34,256 nucleotides of DNA from Secundilactobacillus collinoides DSM 20515 = JCM 1123. GTDB lineage: Bacteria; Bacillota; Bacilli; Lactobacillales; Lactobacillaceae. The stretch spans positions 24,001 through 58,256 of the forward strand of contig NZ_AYYR01000022.1 of the NCBI RefSeq assembly GCF_001435975.1, read 5' to 3'. Of this stretch, positions 17,655 through 24,854 are shown piece by piece. A program made the position numbers and the translations under genes. Every line of letters begins with the position of its first letter. Positions within the stretch are counted from its first letter, which is position 1. The notes under the pieces were generated by a model. It was given only the letters and a program-made list of their open reading frames with translations. It did no database searches and was not told where the DNA came from.

Positions 17655-18104
17655 ATGTTAGTTGAAAAAATAATTGATCATATTGATTTGCCTGCCGCGG
17701 ATGATGGCAAAGTTGAAACGGTCATGGTTGCCAATGAAGATCTGGCCAAACGTCTGCACCATTTGCAAACGAAGGATGCAACAGAAGTGGCTGTGCACTT
17801 ACCGGAGGGACAGCACCTTCATGTCGGCGATGTGTTGTATCAAGACGACCAGCGCACCATTGTGGTTGATGTTTTACCCGAAGATGTGCTGATTATTGAA
17901 CCGGGTACCATTAAAAACATGGGTATTATTGCTCACGAACTAGGAAATCGGCACTTGCCGGCGCAATTTACGGATACTGAAATGATCGTTCAGTATGACT
18001 ACTTGGTCGAACAATTGTTGCAAAACCGGCACTTGCTATACAAACACACGGCACTTAAGTTGAGCAAACCATTCCTGCACGTTGGTCATCATCATGACTA
18101 TTGA
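17655..18104 (+). CDS. ureE: Urease accessory protein UreE (nickel metallochaperone)
   Basis: The 149 aa protein has the UreE two-domain plan: an N-terminal peptide-binding-like domain (HLPEGQHLHVGDVLYQDDQRTIVV) and a C-terminal metal-binding domain (MGIIAHELGNRHLPAQF). The C-terminus ends FLHVGHHHDY, a short histidine-rich tail suited to Ni2+. It delivers nickel to the UreFGD-urease assembly complex. AAGGAG precedes ATG 17655, 12 bases after ureC. Its 3' end overlaps ureF. Confidence 0.94.
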   Translation: MLVEKIIDHIDLPAADDGKVETVMVANEDLAKRLHHLQTKDATEVAVHLPEGQHLHVGDVLYQDDQRTIVVDVLPEDVLIIEPGTIKNMGIIAHELGNRHLPAQFTDTEMIVQYDYLVEQLLQNRHLLYKHTALKLSKPFLHVGHHHDY

Positions 18105-18783
18105 TCGGCAACTGTTCTTACACCAGCTTTGTGACACACAGTTTCCAACCGGGGCTTTTAGTCAGTCGTTTGGATTCGAATATGATGTGAATAATGACAA
18201 AATTAAAACGGCAGCAGACTTTGGCAAATGGCTCAAGGTCTACCTGAATCAGCAGCTTGTTTATTGCGAAGGGTTGGCCAGCCGTTTGATTTACGAGGCG
18301 CCAGAAGAGAAGTTTGAATCTACATTGATCAGCTGGTCGGATGCCCTATACGCGCAAATTGTTCCGGAAGAGATTCGTTACGGGAACAGTCAAATGGGCA
18401 AGCAGTTCTTGAAACTTGTCTGCCAGTTAGTGCCTGACGCGGGTTTACAGACGTATCGATCCCTTGTCCAGGATAAAACGATACTGCCGCATCCGGCCAT
18501 TGTGTTTGGCCTGACCTGCAAAGCTCTCGATTTTTCGGTGGCGGACATGCTGCGAAACTACTACTACATGTCACTATATAATCTTGTTCAAAATGCCGTT
18601 CGTGGAATTCCTATCGGACAGACCAGCGGGCAAAAGTTAATTTTGAGTCTGCACGGGACAATTAGCGACGCAATGGCCACAACACTGAGTTTGAATGCGA
18701 CCGATTTTGGCCGTACTTCGCCCGGTTTAGAAATTGCTCAGATGAAGCACCATTTCTTATATTCACGTAGTTTTATGTCTTAA
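18094..18783 (+). CDS. ureF: Urease accessory protein UreF
   Basis: The 229 aa, all-helical protein has the UreF hallmarks: LCDTQFPTGAFSQSFGFEYDV near the N-terminus, DKTILPHPAIVFGLTCKAL in the middle and YYMSLYNLVQNAVRGIPIGQTSGQK towards the end. It acts with UreD and UreG to open the apo-urease site for carbamylation and nickel entry, and modulates the UreG GTPase. I take ATG 18094, which overlaps the last 11 bases of ureE, rather than the TTG at 18082; the overlap suggests translational coupling. Confidence 0.92.
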   Translation: MTIDRQLFLHQLCDTQFPTGAFSQSFGFEYDVNNDKIKTAADFGKWLKVYLNQQLVYCEGLASRLIYEAPEEKFESTLISWSDALYAQIVPEEIRYGNSQMGKQFLKLVCQLVPDAGLQTYRSLVQDKTILPHPAIVFGLTCKALDFSVADMLRNYYYMSLYNLVQNAVRGIPIGQTSGQKLILSLHGTISDAMATTLSLNATDFGRTSPGLEIAQMKHHFLYSRSFMS

Positions 18784-18801
18784 TTGAAGGGAAGCAATTC
18801 T

Positions 18802-19410
18802 ATGACAGATACAATTAAAATTGGTATTGGCGGCCCGGTTGGTTCTGGTAAAACGCTGCTGCAACGCATTGCTGAACAAATGGCTGATGAAGTCAGCATG
18901 GCCGTCGTGACGAATGATATCTACACAAAGGAAGATGAACGCTACCTCAAGAGCACTGGTGTATTGCCTGATGATCGTATTATCGGCATCGAAACCGGTG
19001 GCTGTCCACATACTGCTATTCGAGAGGATATTTCCATGAACGCAGCTGCAATCGATGACTACAAAGAGAAGTTTCCCGACCTGCAACTCGTTTTTGTTGA
19101 AAGCGGTGGTGATAATTTAGCTGCCACTTTTAGCCCCGAATTGGTTGATTTGTCGATTTACATCATCGATGTTGCTCAAGGTGAAAAAATTCCGCGCAAG
19201 GGTGGTCAAGGTATGATCAAGAGTGATTTCTTCATCATTAATAAAACCGACCTCGCACCGTATGTTGGTGCCAACCTTGACGTGATGTTATCTGACACAA
19301 AGAAGTTCCGTGGGAGTGTCAAGCCAACGGCTTTTACTAACCTCAAAACGGGTGAAGGCTTGGATGTCGTTTTAGATTGGATCAAAAAGGCCGCTTTTCT
19401 CGAGGTGTAA
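18802..19410 (+). CDS. ureG: Urease accessory GTPase UreG
   Basis: The 202 aa SIMIBI GTPase is highly conserved here. The P-loop GGPVGSGKT covers residues 10-18, the nickel-binding CPH motif is at 68-70 ([17 protein letters not shown]), and [14 protein letters not shown] and the base-specificity NKTDLA follow. It hydrolyses GTP to drive nickel insertion into UreC. ATG 18802 is preferred over TTG 18784 because AAGGGA (18787-18792) lies 9 bases ahead of it. It sits between ureF and ureD, the usual Firmicute order. Confidence 0.96.
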   Translation: MTDTIKIGIGGPVGSGKTLLQRIAEQMADEVSMAVVTNDIYTKEDERYLKSTGVLPDDRIIGIETGGCPHTAIREDISMNAAAIDDYKEKFPDLQLVFVESGGDNLAATFSPELVDLSIYIIDVAQGEKIPRKGGQGMIKSDFFIINKTDLAPYVGANLDVMLSDTKKFRGSVKPTAFTNLKTGEGLDVVLDWIKKAAFLEV

Positions 19411-19416
19411 TTGCCA

Positions 19417-20253
19417 ATGATAAAATCGACACCTAAAACAACTGGAACGTTAAAGTTGTCAGTTGTGCGTCGCGACCACCAAACAGTGCCTGACAATGTT
19501 TTTTTTCAAGGCGCTTTTAAGTTGATGCGACCGCAATATTTGGACAGTACTGGGCAAGTGATGTACTGCCTTCTTAACCCTGGCGGTGGATACCTTGATG
19601 GTGATCGATACCACTTGGAAGTTACTGTCGGTGCGAATGCGGACCTTTACTTGACCGCACAGTCAGCCACAAAGATTTATAAGACACCTGATGATTGCGT
19701 CCGGCAGGTAAACAAGCTAACTGTGGGTGAAAATGGAATTTTAGAATTCACGGCTGATCCAGTGATTGCGTTTGAAAATGCAACTTATTTTCAGGAACAA
19801 ACAATCGATCTGACGCCGAGCAGTTCGCTGTTTATTACTGATATGGTAACTCCCGGGTGGTCCAGAGATGGCAAAGGATTTCAATACAACTCGGTGACAC
19901 TTAAAACACAGATTTCAATAAACGGACACATTCGCGTCATTGACAACCTGGTGTTGAATCCAGCCGAATTAGCAGTTCAGTCGATGGGCATGCTCGAAAC
20001 GCACACTCACTATGCTGGCGTGTACCTGATTGACCCACGTATTAAGACCGAAACGGAAGAAACTTTGGCGCAGCTGCTCAGCGAACGCTTTCCAGAGACG
20101 GCAGTAGGTGTTTCACAATTAGCGATACCTGGACTGGCAATCCGAATTTTGGGCGAACATACCCAAGAAGTTAAGGCAGTTGCTGATGCATGCCAGTATT
20201 TCTTTCGACGTCAGATTCTTAAACGGGACAACGAGTTATTCCAAAAGTATTAA
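19417..20253 (+). CDS. ureD: Urease accessory protein UreD (UreH)
   Basis: The 278 aa beta-rich scaffold protein has the UreD blocks KLMRPQYLDSTGQVMYCLLNPGGGYLDGDRY, TAQSATKIYKTPDDCVRQ and FEYATYF-like (FENATYFQEQT) with DMVTPGWSRDGKGF. It binds apo-urease and provides the route for nickel from UreG. ATG 19417 is 9 bases after GAGGTG; the TTG at 19411 is too close. It begins 6 bases after ureG and ends the ure operon. A long hairpin follows at 20281-20348. Confidence 0.93.
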   Translation: MIKSTPKTTGTLKLSVVRRDHQTVPDNVFFQGAFKLMRPQYLDSTGQVMYCLLNPGGGYLDGDRYHLEVTVGANADLYLTAQSATKIYKTPDDCVRQVNKLTVGENGILEFTADPVIAFENATYFQEQTIDLTPSSSLFITDMVTPGWSRDGKGFQYNSVTLKTQISINGHIRVIDNLVLNPAELAVQSMGMLETHTHYAGVYLIDPRIKTETEETLAQLLSERFPETAVGVSQLAIPGLAIRILGEHTQEVKAVADACQYFFRRQILKRDNELFQKY

Positions 20254-20280
20254 GTGCGTACAACAAACTGATTAAAAAAT

Positions 20281-20348
20281 TGGAGCAGAAATGGACTATT
20301 ACCTAAAATCCATGTTGGGATTTTGTGGCAGAGTCCGTTTCTGCTCCA
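20281..20348. terminator. Long stem-loop after ureD, likely bidirectional terminator
   Basis: A 16-bp stem, TGGAGCAGAAATGGAC (20281-20296) / GTCCGTTTCTGCTCCA (20333-20348), has a single T-G wobble. An inner hairpin, AAAATCC (20305-20311) / GGATTTT (20318-20324), sits in the loop. An A-run (20272-20278) precedes it and AGTCTTT follows. It sits between the convergent ure operon and the exporter gene. Its length and nested form are more than a plain terminator needs, so it may also be a dispersed element. Confidence 0.65.
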
Positions 20349-20627
20349 GTCTTTAGTTTGTGGTGCTTGTTTCGCGTGTACCTACTCGGGTGCCTAAACA
20401 GATTTTTGACATTCAAATGTTTGACTAATCGTAGGCAGGAGCGTGGGATTAAGGGTATTGCCCCCCAAAAACCAGACCCCCAGACTAATAGACTGAATTG
20501 ATTTTTGCCCGGAGTGCCTGAAACGGTACACAGTAGCCGTCTGTTACATGTTTTGACTAAATTAATCAGACTCAGAGGCGGTCCAATTTTGATGTTATTT
20601 ACTGACGGATGATTTCTTTTGATCAAG
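20349..20627. other. Rest of the ureD-exporter intergenic region; no gene recognised
   Basis: No supported ORF. There is a run of six C residues at 20461-20466, and a loose inverted pair: GTGTACC near 20376 and GGTACAC near 20525, each next to an ATTTTT-type stretch. This could be remnant non-coding sequence of unknown origin. I see no transposase fragment. Confidence 0.4.
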
Positions 20628-22034
20628 CTATTGTCGAGAGGATTGGTTTTTTAGTTTCGGCAATGACACCACGATGCCCGTTACCAAAACACAGACAACC
20701 AGAAAGAAGCCAAAGACCTCTCGGCTCCCCATGGTCGTTTGTGCCACTGTACCCAAATGCGGGTGGTTGGTGGTTGTCATAGCTAAAATGGTCGACGCAA
20801 TTGCGGTCCCTAATGATCCGGCGTATTGCTGTAACGTGTTAAACGTTGCGTTGCCGTCCGCAATTTTCGGGCCAGCCAATTGTTGTAAGCCAAAGGTCAT
20901 CGAGGTGTTGAAGATGAAACTAAAGCCGAACATGTAAATGGCGTAGAACACCACCAGCATCCAAACGGTCAAGTGGGTGGCGAACCCAAACATGAGCCCC
21001 GTCCCAAGTAGGAGAAAAACGCTGCCGATGCTGAAGGGCAGTTTGGCTGACGTGTTATCCAATAACTTACCAGTAAACGGCTGCACAACCGCTGACAGCA
21101 GGCTTCCCGTCAGTAATAGCAGTCCCGCCACCGTTGTGTTTTGATGAAGCGCCAACTGGGCAAAATTAGGGATAATAAATGTAAACCCAATTTGCACGAA
21201 CTGAATCGCAAAATAAATCAGTAACGCTCTGGTGAATAGTCCGGATTTGAAAATGTGCACGTCAATCAGCGGATGCGGTGCACGGCTAGCCAACCAAGCA
21301 AACACTGCTAAGCAAACGATGCCTAATACTAGATACCCATAACATGCTGGCGATGTTAACCCGACGCTGCCGGCGTTGTTTACGCCAAGGGTTAAGCCAA
21401 TTAATCCGAATAGGACCAGTAAAAATTGACCCAATGGGAAACCAACTTGCTGGGTTGGATGTGCCTGTTCGACTGTCACCACAGCTAAGAGGCAACTGAG
21501 GATACCAAGTGGTAATATGATCCAGAAAATCAGCTGCCACCCCAAAGCCTGTGTCACAATGCCACCATAGGTCGGTCCCAACGAGGGCGCCAGAGCGATC
21601 GCCATTCCGCCAGTCCCCATGTAGCGGCCTTGCAGATTAAGCGGTACCTGTTGCATGATGATGGCAAACAACATTGGCATGGCAAGCCCTGTACTGAAGC
21701 CTTGGATGATGCGTCCAATCAAAAGCGCGGTTAGTGATGATGCCGAGCCGCAGATGCAGACGCCGATTACAAATAAAATCCCTGCCGTCAGCAAAAGGTT
21801 ACGTGCTTTAAAGCGGCGTTGCGCAAAGGCCGTCACCGTCATCGTTGCGGCCACAGCCAGCAGATAGGCGGTTGTCACCCACTGAACGTTGTTGAGCGAC
21901 TGGTGAAACTGTTTCATTAACGTTGGAAACGTCACGTTGAGCGACGTTTCTACTAAAACCCCACAAAACGCGAGTCCCGCTGTGCCGATAATCGATAATT
22001 TGGTTTTGGTCGAAACCGCTGCCGTTTTTTGCAT
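20628..22034 (-). CDS. MFS multidrug-type exporter, DHA2 (EmrB/QacA-like) family
   Basis: The 468 aa polytopic protein has about 13-14 hydrophobic segments. Motif C of drug exporters is visible as GPTYGGIV after ALAPSL (TM5), and motif A-like TAFAQRRFKARNLLL is between TM2 and TM3. The start is ATG 22034 with GGAGG (22048-22044) 9 bases upstream; longer in-frame starts (GTG 22148) run through the structured leader and lack a ribosome site. It probably exports toxic compounds with a proton antiport. It is single and convergent to ureD. The upstream leader can fold the ribosome site into a hairpin, so expression is likely controlled after transcription starts. Confidence 0.88.
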   Translation of the reverse strand: MQKTAAVSTKTKLSIIGTAGLAFCGVLVETSLNVTFPTLMKQFHQSLNNVQWVTTAYLLAVAATMTVTAFAQRRFKARNLLLTAGILFVIGVCICGSASSLTALLIGRIIQGFSTGLAMPMLFAIIMQQVPLNLQGRYMGTGGMAIALAPSLGPTYGGIVTQALGWQLIFWIILPLGILSCLLAVVTVEQAHPTQQVGFPLGQFLLVLFGLIGLTLGVNNAGSVGLTSPACYGYLVLGIVCLAVFAWLASRAPHPLIDVHIFKSGLFTRALLIYFAIQFVQIGFTFIIPNFAQLALHQNTTVAGLLLLTGSLLSAVVQPFTGKLLDNTSAKLPFSIGSVFLLLGTGLMFGFATHLTVWMLVVFYAIYMFGFSFIFNTSMTFGLQQLAGPKIADGNATFNTLQQYAGSLGTAIASTILAMTTTNHPHLGTVAQTTMGSREVFGFFLVVCVLVTGIVVSLPKLKNQSSRQ

Positions 22035-22035
22035 A

Positions 22036-22115
22036 CTAAAAAGCCTCCAGGTTCGAAGCACCAGCATTGCCCGTAAACGATGGGCAACACCTTGACTTTC
22101 ACTAGAACCGGAGAC
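22036..22115 (-). promoter_or_regulatory. Structured 5' leader of the exporter gene (attenuator / ribosome-site sequestering hairpin)
   Basis: On the minus strand, GTCTCCGGTTC (22115-22105) pairs with GAACCTGGAGGC (22054-22043) as an 11-bp stem with one bulged T, including the GGAGG ribosome site. A run of five T residues follows at once (22042-22038 region), so the same hairpin could end transcription. Inside its loop, TTGCCC (22087-22082) and GGGCAA (22073-22068) form a second stem. A further pair, GAAGCACC near the 5' end (22195-22188) with GGTGCTTC (22062-22055), abuts the ribosome-site hairpin and could be an alternative fold. I recognise no known riboswitch class. Confidence 0.6.
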
Positions 22116-22215
22116 ATCTTCATTTATGAGTAATAAACTACAATTCACATCTTCTGTGGGAAAAACAAGTCCAAAACGATTGGGTTTGGTGCTTCAGTTT
22201 TTTCTTACACTGTTT

Positions 22216-22245
22216 ATTATATGGGAAAACGGGTTAAATTTCCAA
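22216..22245 (-). promoter_or_regulatory. Probable promoter of the exporter leader
   Basis: A perfect TATAAT lies on the minus strand at 22221-22216, with TTGGAA (22245-22240) 18 bases upstream as a weaker -35. Transcription would start near 22209, giving a leader of about 175 bases before ATG 22034. Confidence 0.55.
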
Positions 22246-22396
22246 GAAAATATCGTTCAAAACATGCGTTAAGTCCGTTCACTATTTTTGGGGTTCGAAT
22301 TAGCCTCCTATGGTGACAACATTCAGTGTACAATTGGATAGGACCAGTATTTTGCCTAGAATGCTGGCCAATTATTTTATAATGGGGTTGTTTTGA

Positions 22397-22864
22397 ATGA
22401 AAACATATCAAGTAAAGATTGCACTTATAACAAGCACCGTAATTGGGGTGGGATTACTTTTTGCACCGCAAACTGTCGAGGCGTCCTATTATAACGTTGG
22501 ACAAATTCATAACTACACACCGAAGCGCTATCGAGGAACTTGGTATGCTTATGTAGATGGCCAGTACACGAAGACTTACATTAACAAATATTCTGTTACG
22601 CAAACTTTTAAGGGCCATCACACTACGATGTTTAAGAGTAGTTGGTCGGGCTATCGGAAATTAGCTGTCGCCAGAATTCGCGGGACAAAAGCGTATACGT
22701 TTAATGCACTAGCACGGTATGGGTACCAAACGGATCGTGGTTGGCGCCTTACCTATCGCACTATTGCCGGTAAAAAATACCGTGTTCTCCGTGATTATGG
22801 CGCAATGAGATCATATGCGGATCTATTTAAAAAGCCGATTCATCATGCGTATGTCAAAGAATAG
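22397..22864 (+). CDS. Small secreted protein of unknown function
   Basis: 155 aa. Residues 1-29 are a clear Sec signal peptide: basic MKTYQVK, a hydrophobic core IALITSTVIGVGLLFA and a likely cut after VEA-SYY. The mature part of about 126 residues is very rich in Tyr, Arg and Lys (YTPKRYRGTWYAYVDGQYTK; KYRVLRDYGAMRSY) and has no Cys, so it is a cationic exported protein. I do not recognise a family with certainty. It has the look of small lactobacillar extracellular proteins. The ribosome site is weak (GGGG 22384-22387). A TATAAT at 22378-22383 is very close to the start codon. A GAATAGG/CCTATTC hairpin (22859-22884) covers the stop codon. Confidence 0.65.
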   Translation: MKTYQVKIALITSTVIGVGLLFAPQTVEASYYNVGQIHNYTPKRYRGTWYAYVDGQYTKTYINKYSVTQTFKGHHTTMFKSSWSGYRKLAVARIRGTKAYTFNALARYGYQTDRGWRLTYRTIAGKKYRVLRDYGAMRSYADLFKKPIHHAYVKE

Positions 22865-22971
22865 GGATTCGTTGCATCCTATTCAATAAAATATCTAGTT
22901 GTTATCCTTGGTTTGCAGTAAGCTAATAGCAATGAGTCATATTTCTAACCTATATCAAAGGAGAAAACATC

Positions 22972-24105
22972 ATGACGATTACCCCTATTCAGGCGGCTGT
23001 TATCGGCTGCGGTTCTATCAGCGATATCTACCTGACCAATTTAACTCAAAAATTCAAGGCCGTTAAAGTGGTCGCATGTAACGACCATAATCAAAATAAA
23101 ATGACAGAAAAAGCAGAAAAGTATCACATTAAACCAATGTCGTTTGATGATATTTTGGCTGATTCAACGATTCAAATGATCATTAATCTGACAAATCCTA
23201 AGTCGCACTATGAAGTCATCAAGGCAGCGCTCGAACATGGCAAACATGTTTTTTCTGAAAAAATGATTGCCGTTGATTTGGCAGACGGTCAGGCGCTGTG
23301 TAATCTCGCTACTGAACACCATGTTCGGTTAGGGGTTGCCCCTGATACTTTTTTAGGCGGCAGTATTCAGACGGCTGGGTACATCCTCAAAAATCATTTA
23401 ATTGGTACGCCCCAGTCAGTAGTGGTCTCCCTTGAGCGTAATTTTAATATTTTTGGCGATATTTTCCCACACTTAAACCAAAAAGGCGGCACCATGCCAT
23501 TTGATACTGGTTGTTATTATCTTCAAGCATTAGCGAGCCTGTTAGGCCCAGCCACGCGGGTCAGCGCTTTTGGTAAACGTTATCGCGCCGACCGCGTAAG
23601 CCCTCGGGTCGATAAGCCGTGGTTTGGGAAAACAGTTCAGGTAGAAGATGACAACATTTTGACCGCCATTATCGAGTACGCCAACGGAGTGTTGTGCACG
23701 GTTCATTTTAATTCCGAATCCATCATTAACGAGCGTAAACATCTGGAAATTTATGGTAGTGACGGGATTCTAACTCTGGGTGATCCCAACGAATTCGGGT
23801 CACCAGTCTACTTGGAAAAGCCAATGTCAGAAGCAACACAATTTCCATTTACGCACGGATTTCAGCAAAATTCACGCGGTGTTGGCGCTGCCGAGATGGC
23901 TTGGTCGATTATCAAAAACCGGCCACAGCGGGCAAGCATGGAAATGGCCTACCATGTTTTTGAACTGATTCATGGAATGTACAAAAGTGTTCAGACAGGG
24001 AACACATATGCGCTTAAATCAACGTTTAATCAGCCTGAACTACTACCAGAAGGCTTCATTGACAATGGCTTCTGGGGGCCGACTGAGGAAAGCGCGCTGG
24101 TTTAA
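22972..24105 (+). CDS. Gfo/Idh/MocA-family oxidoreductase
   Basis: The 377 aa NAD(P)-dependent dehydrogenase has an N-terminal Rossmann domain with GCGSIS at residues 12-17. SEKMI at residues 95-99 replaces the usual EKP motif and carries the catalytic Lys97. In the C-terminal alpha/beta domain, the GGTMPFDTGCYYLQAL segment is the family's substrate-site helix, with Tyr where many members have His. Strong AAGGAG seven-plus bases before ATG 22972. Substrates in the family range from sugars and inositol to trans-dihydrodiols; I cannot choose. The gene is followed by a sugar O-acetyltransferase gene 90 bases on, so both may act on one carbohydrate. Confidence 0.88.
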   Translation: MTITPIQAAVIGCGSISDIYLTNLTQKFKAVKVVACNDHNQNKMTEKAEKYHIKPMSFDDILADSTIQMIINLTNPKSHYEVIKAALEHGKHVFSEKMIAVDLADGQALCNLATEHHVRLGVAPDTFLGGSIQTAGYILKNHLIGTPQSVVVSLERNFNIFGDIFPHLNQKGGTMPFDTGCYYLQALASLLGPATRVSAFGKRYRADRVSPRVDKPWFGKTVQVEDDNILTAIIEYANGVLCTVHFNSESIINERKHLEIYGSDGILTLGDPNEFGSPVYLEKPMSEATQFPFTHGFQQNSRGVGAAEMAWSIIKNRPQRASMEMAYHVFELIHGMYKSVQTGNTYALKSTFNQPELLPEGFIDNGFWGPTEESALV

Positions 24106-24195
24106 GGCATGGCTGTGACGAGTAGATAACGTTTCTTTAGAACTATGACACAAAGGATTCGCCACTCGACTTTAAATTTTGGGGGTATTTGCCTG

Positions 24196-24798
24196 ATGAA
24201 CTTAAACGAAAAATTTGATTACATGGCAACCGGTCAACCGTATGATGATTTGGATACAACACTTGTTGACTTAAGAGAAACGGCAACGCAAACAACACAA
24301 CAACTTAACAATGCTGCGACCACGCAAGAACGGGCAACTTTGTTTTCAAAATTTGTCGGGTCTGCGGGTGCTGATCCAATAGTGGCGCCAAATTTCCGTT
24401 GCGAATTTGGTCGCAATATCAGCATCGGAGACCATTTTTACGCGAACTACGATTGTGTGATGCTCGATGGTGCACCCATCAGCATTGGCAATCACGTACT
24501 ATTCGGTCCAAAAGTAGGCCTTTACACCAGTAACCATCTTTTTGACCCAATTGAGCGTCGGACGGGTGGTTGTATTGCCAAACCCATCAGCGTTGGTGAT
24601 GATGTATGGCTTGCTGCCAATGTGACAGTCCTGCCAGGTGTGACGATTGGCCGCAACACAATCATTGGTGCGGGGAGTGTTGTCACTCATGATATTCCAA
24701 GCGGTGTGATTGCTGCCGGGAACCCATGCCAGATTTTACGGAAAATAACCGTTGAAGATCGGACCGGATTTAATGGTCGGGATTATTCTGCAAATTAA
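24196..24798 (+). CDS. Sugar O-acetyltransferase (LacA/maltose-acetyltransferase family, left-handed beta helix)
   Basis: The 200 aa protein has an N-terminal helical cap (MNLNEKFDYMATGQPYDD, a maltose-acetyltransferase-type N domain) and hexapeptide repeats: IGNHVLFGPKVGLYT, VGDDVWLAANVTVLPGVTIGRNTIIGAGSVVTHDI. The probable catalytic histidine is in YTSNHLFDP, and AAGNPCQILRKI is the family's end motif. ATG 24196 is preferred because it gives the family N-terminus; an in-frame ATG at 24145 adds 17 residues without likeness. The ribosome site is weak (GGGGG at 24180-24184). It transfers acetyl from acetyl-CoA to a sugar hydroxyl. It likely shares a transcript with the preceding oxidoreductase. 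Confidence 0.87.
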   Translation: MNLNEKFDYMATGQPYDDLDTTLVDLRETATQTTQQLNNAATTQERATLFSKFVGSAGADPIVAPNFRCEFGRNISIGDHFYANYDCVMLDGAPISIGNHVLFGPKVGLYTSNHLFDPIERRTGGCIAKPISVGDDVWLAANVTVLPGVTIGRNTIIGAGSVVTHDIPSGVIAAGNPCQILRKITVEDRTGFNGRDYSAN

Positions 24799-24843
24799 AA
24801 AAGGGTGTGTCGGCAGCTTTGAACTGTCAACACGTCCTTTTTT
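24797..24843. terminator. Bidirectional terminator between convergent genes
   Basis: AAAAAAGG ... CCTTTTTT form the outer part of an imperfect stem, with GGCAG (24812-24816) / CTGTC (24824-24828) inside. It lies just after the acetyltransferase stop and 11 bases beyond the sugar-porter stop on the other strand, so it can serve both. Confidence 0.72.
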
Positions 24844-24854
24844 AGAATTCAGAT

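Noticed and set aside
22035-22148. In-frame N-terminal extension of the MFS exporter (from GTG 22148)
   Set aside because: The added residues are polar, unlike an MFS N-terminus, and run through the folded leader. GGAGG sits properly before ATG 22034.
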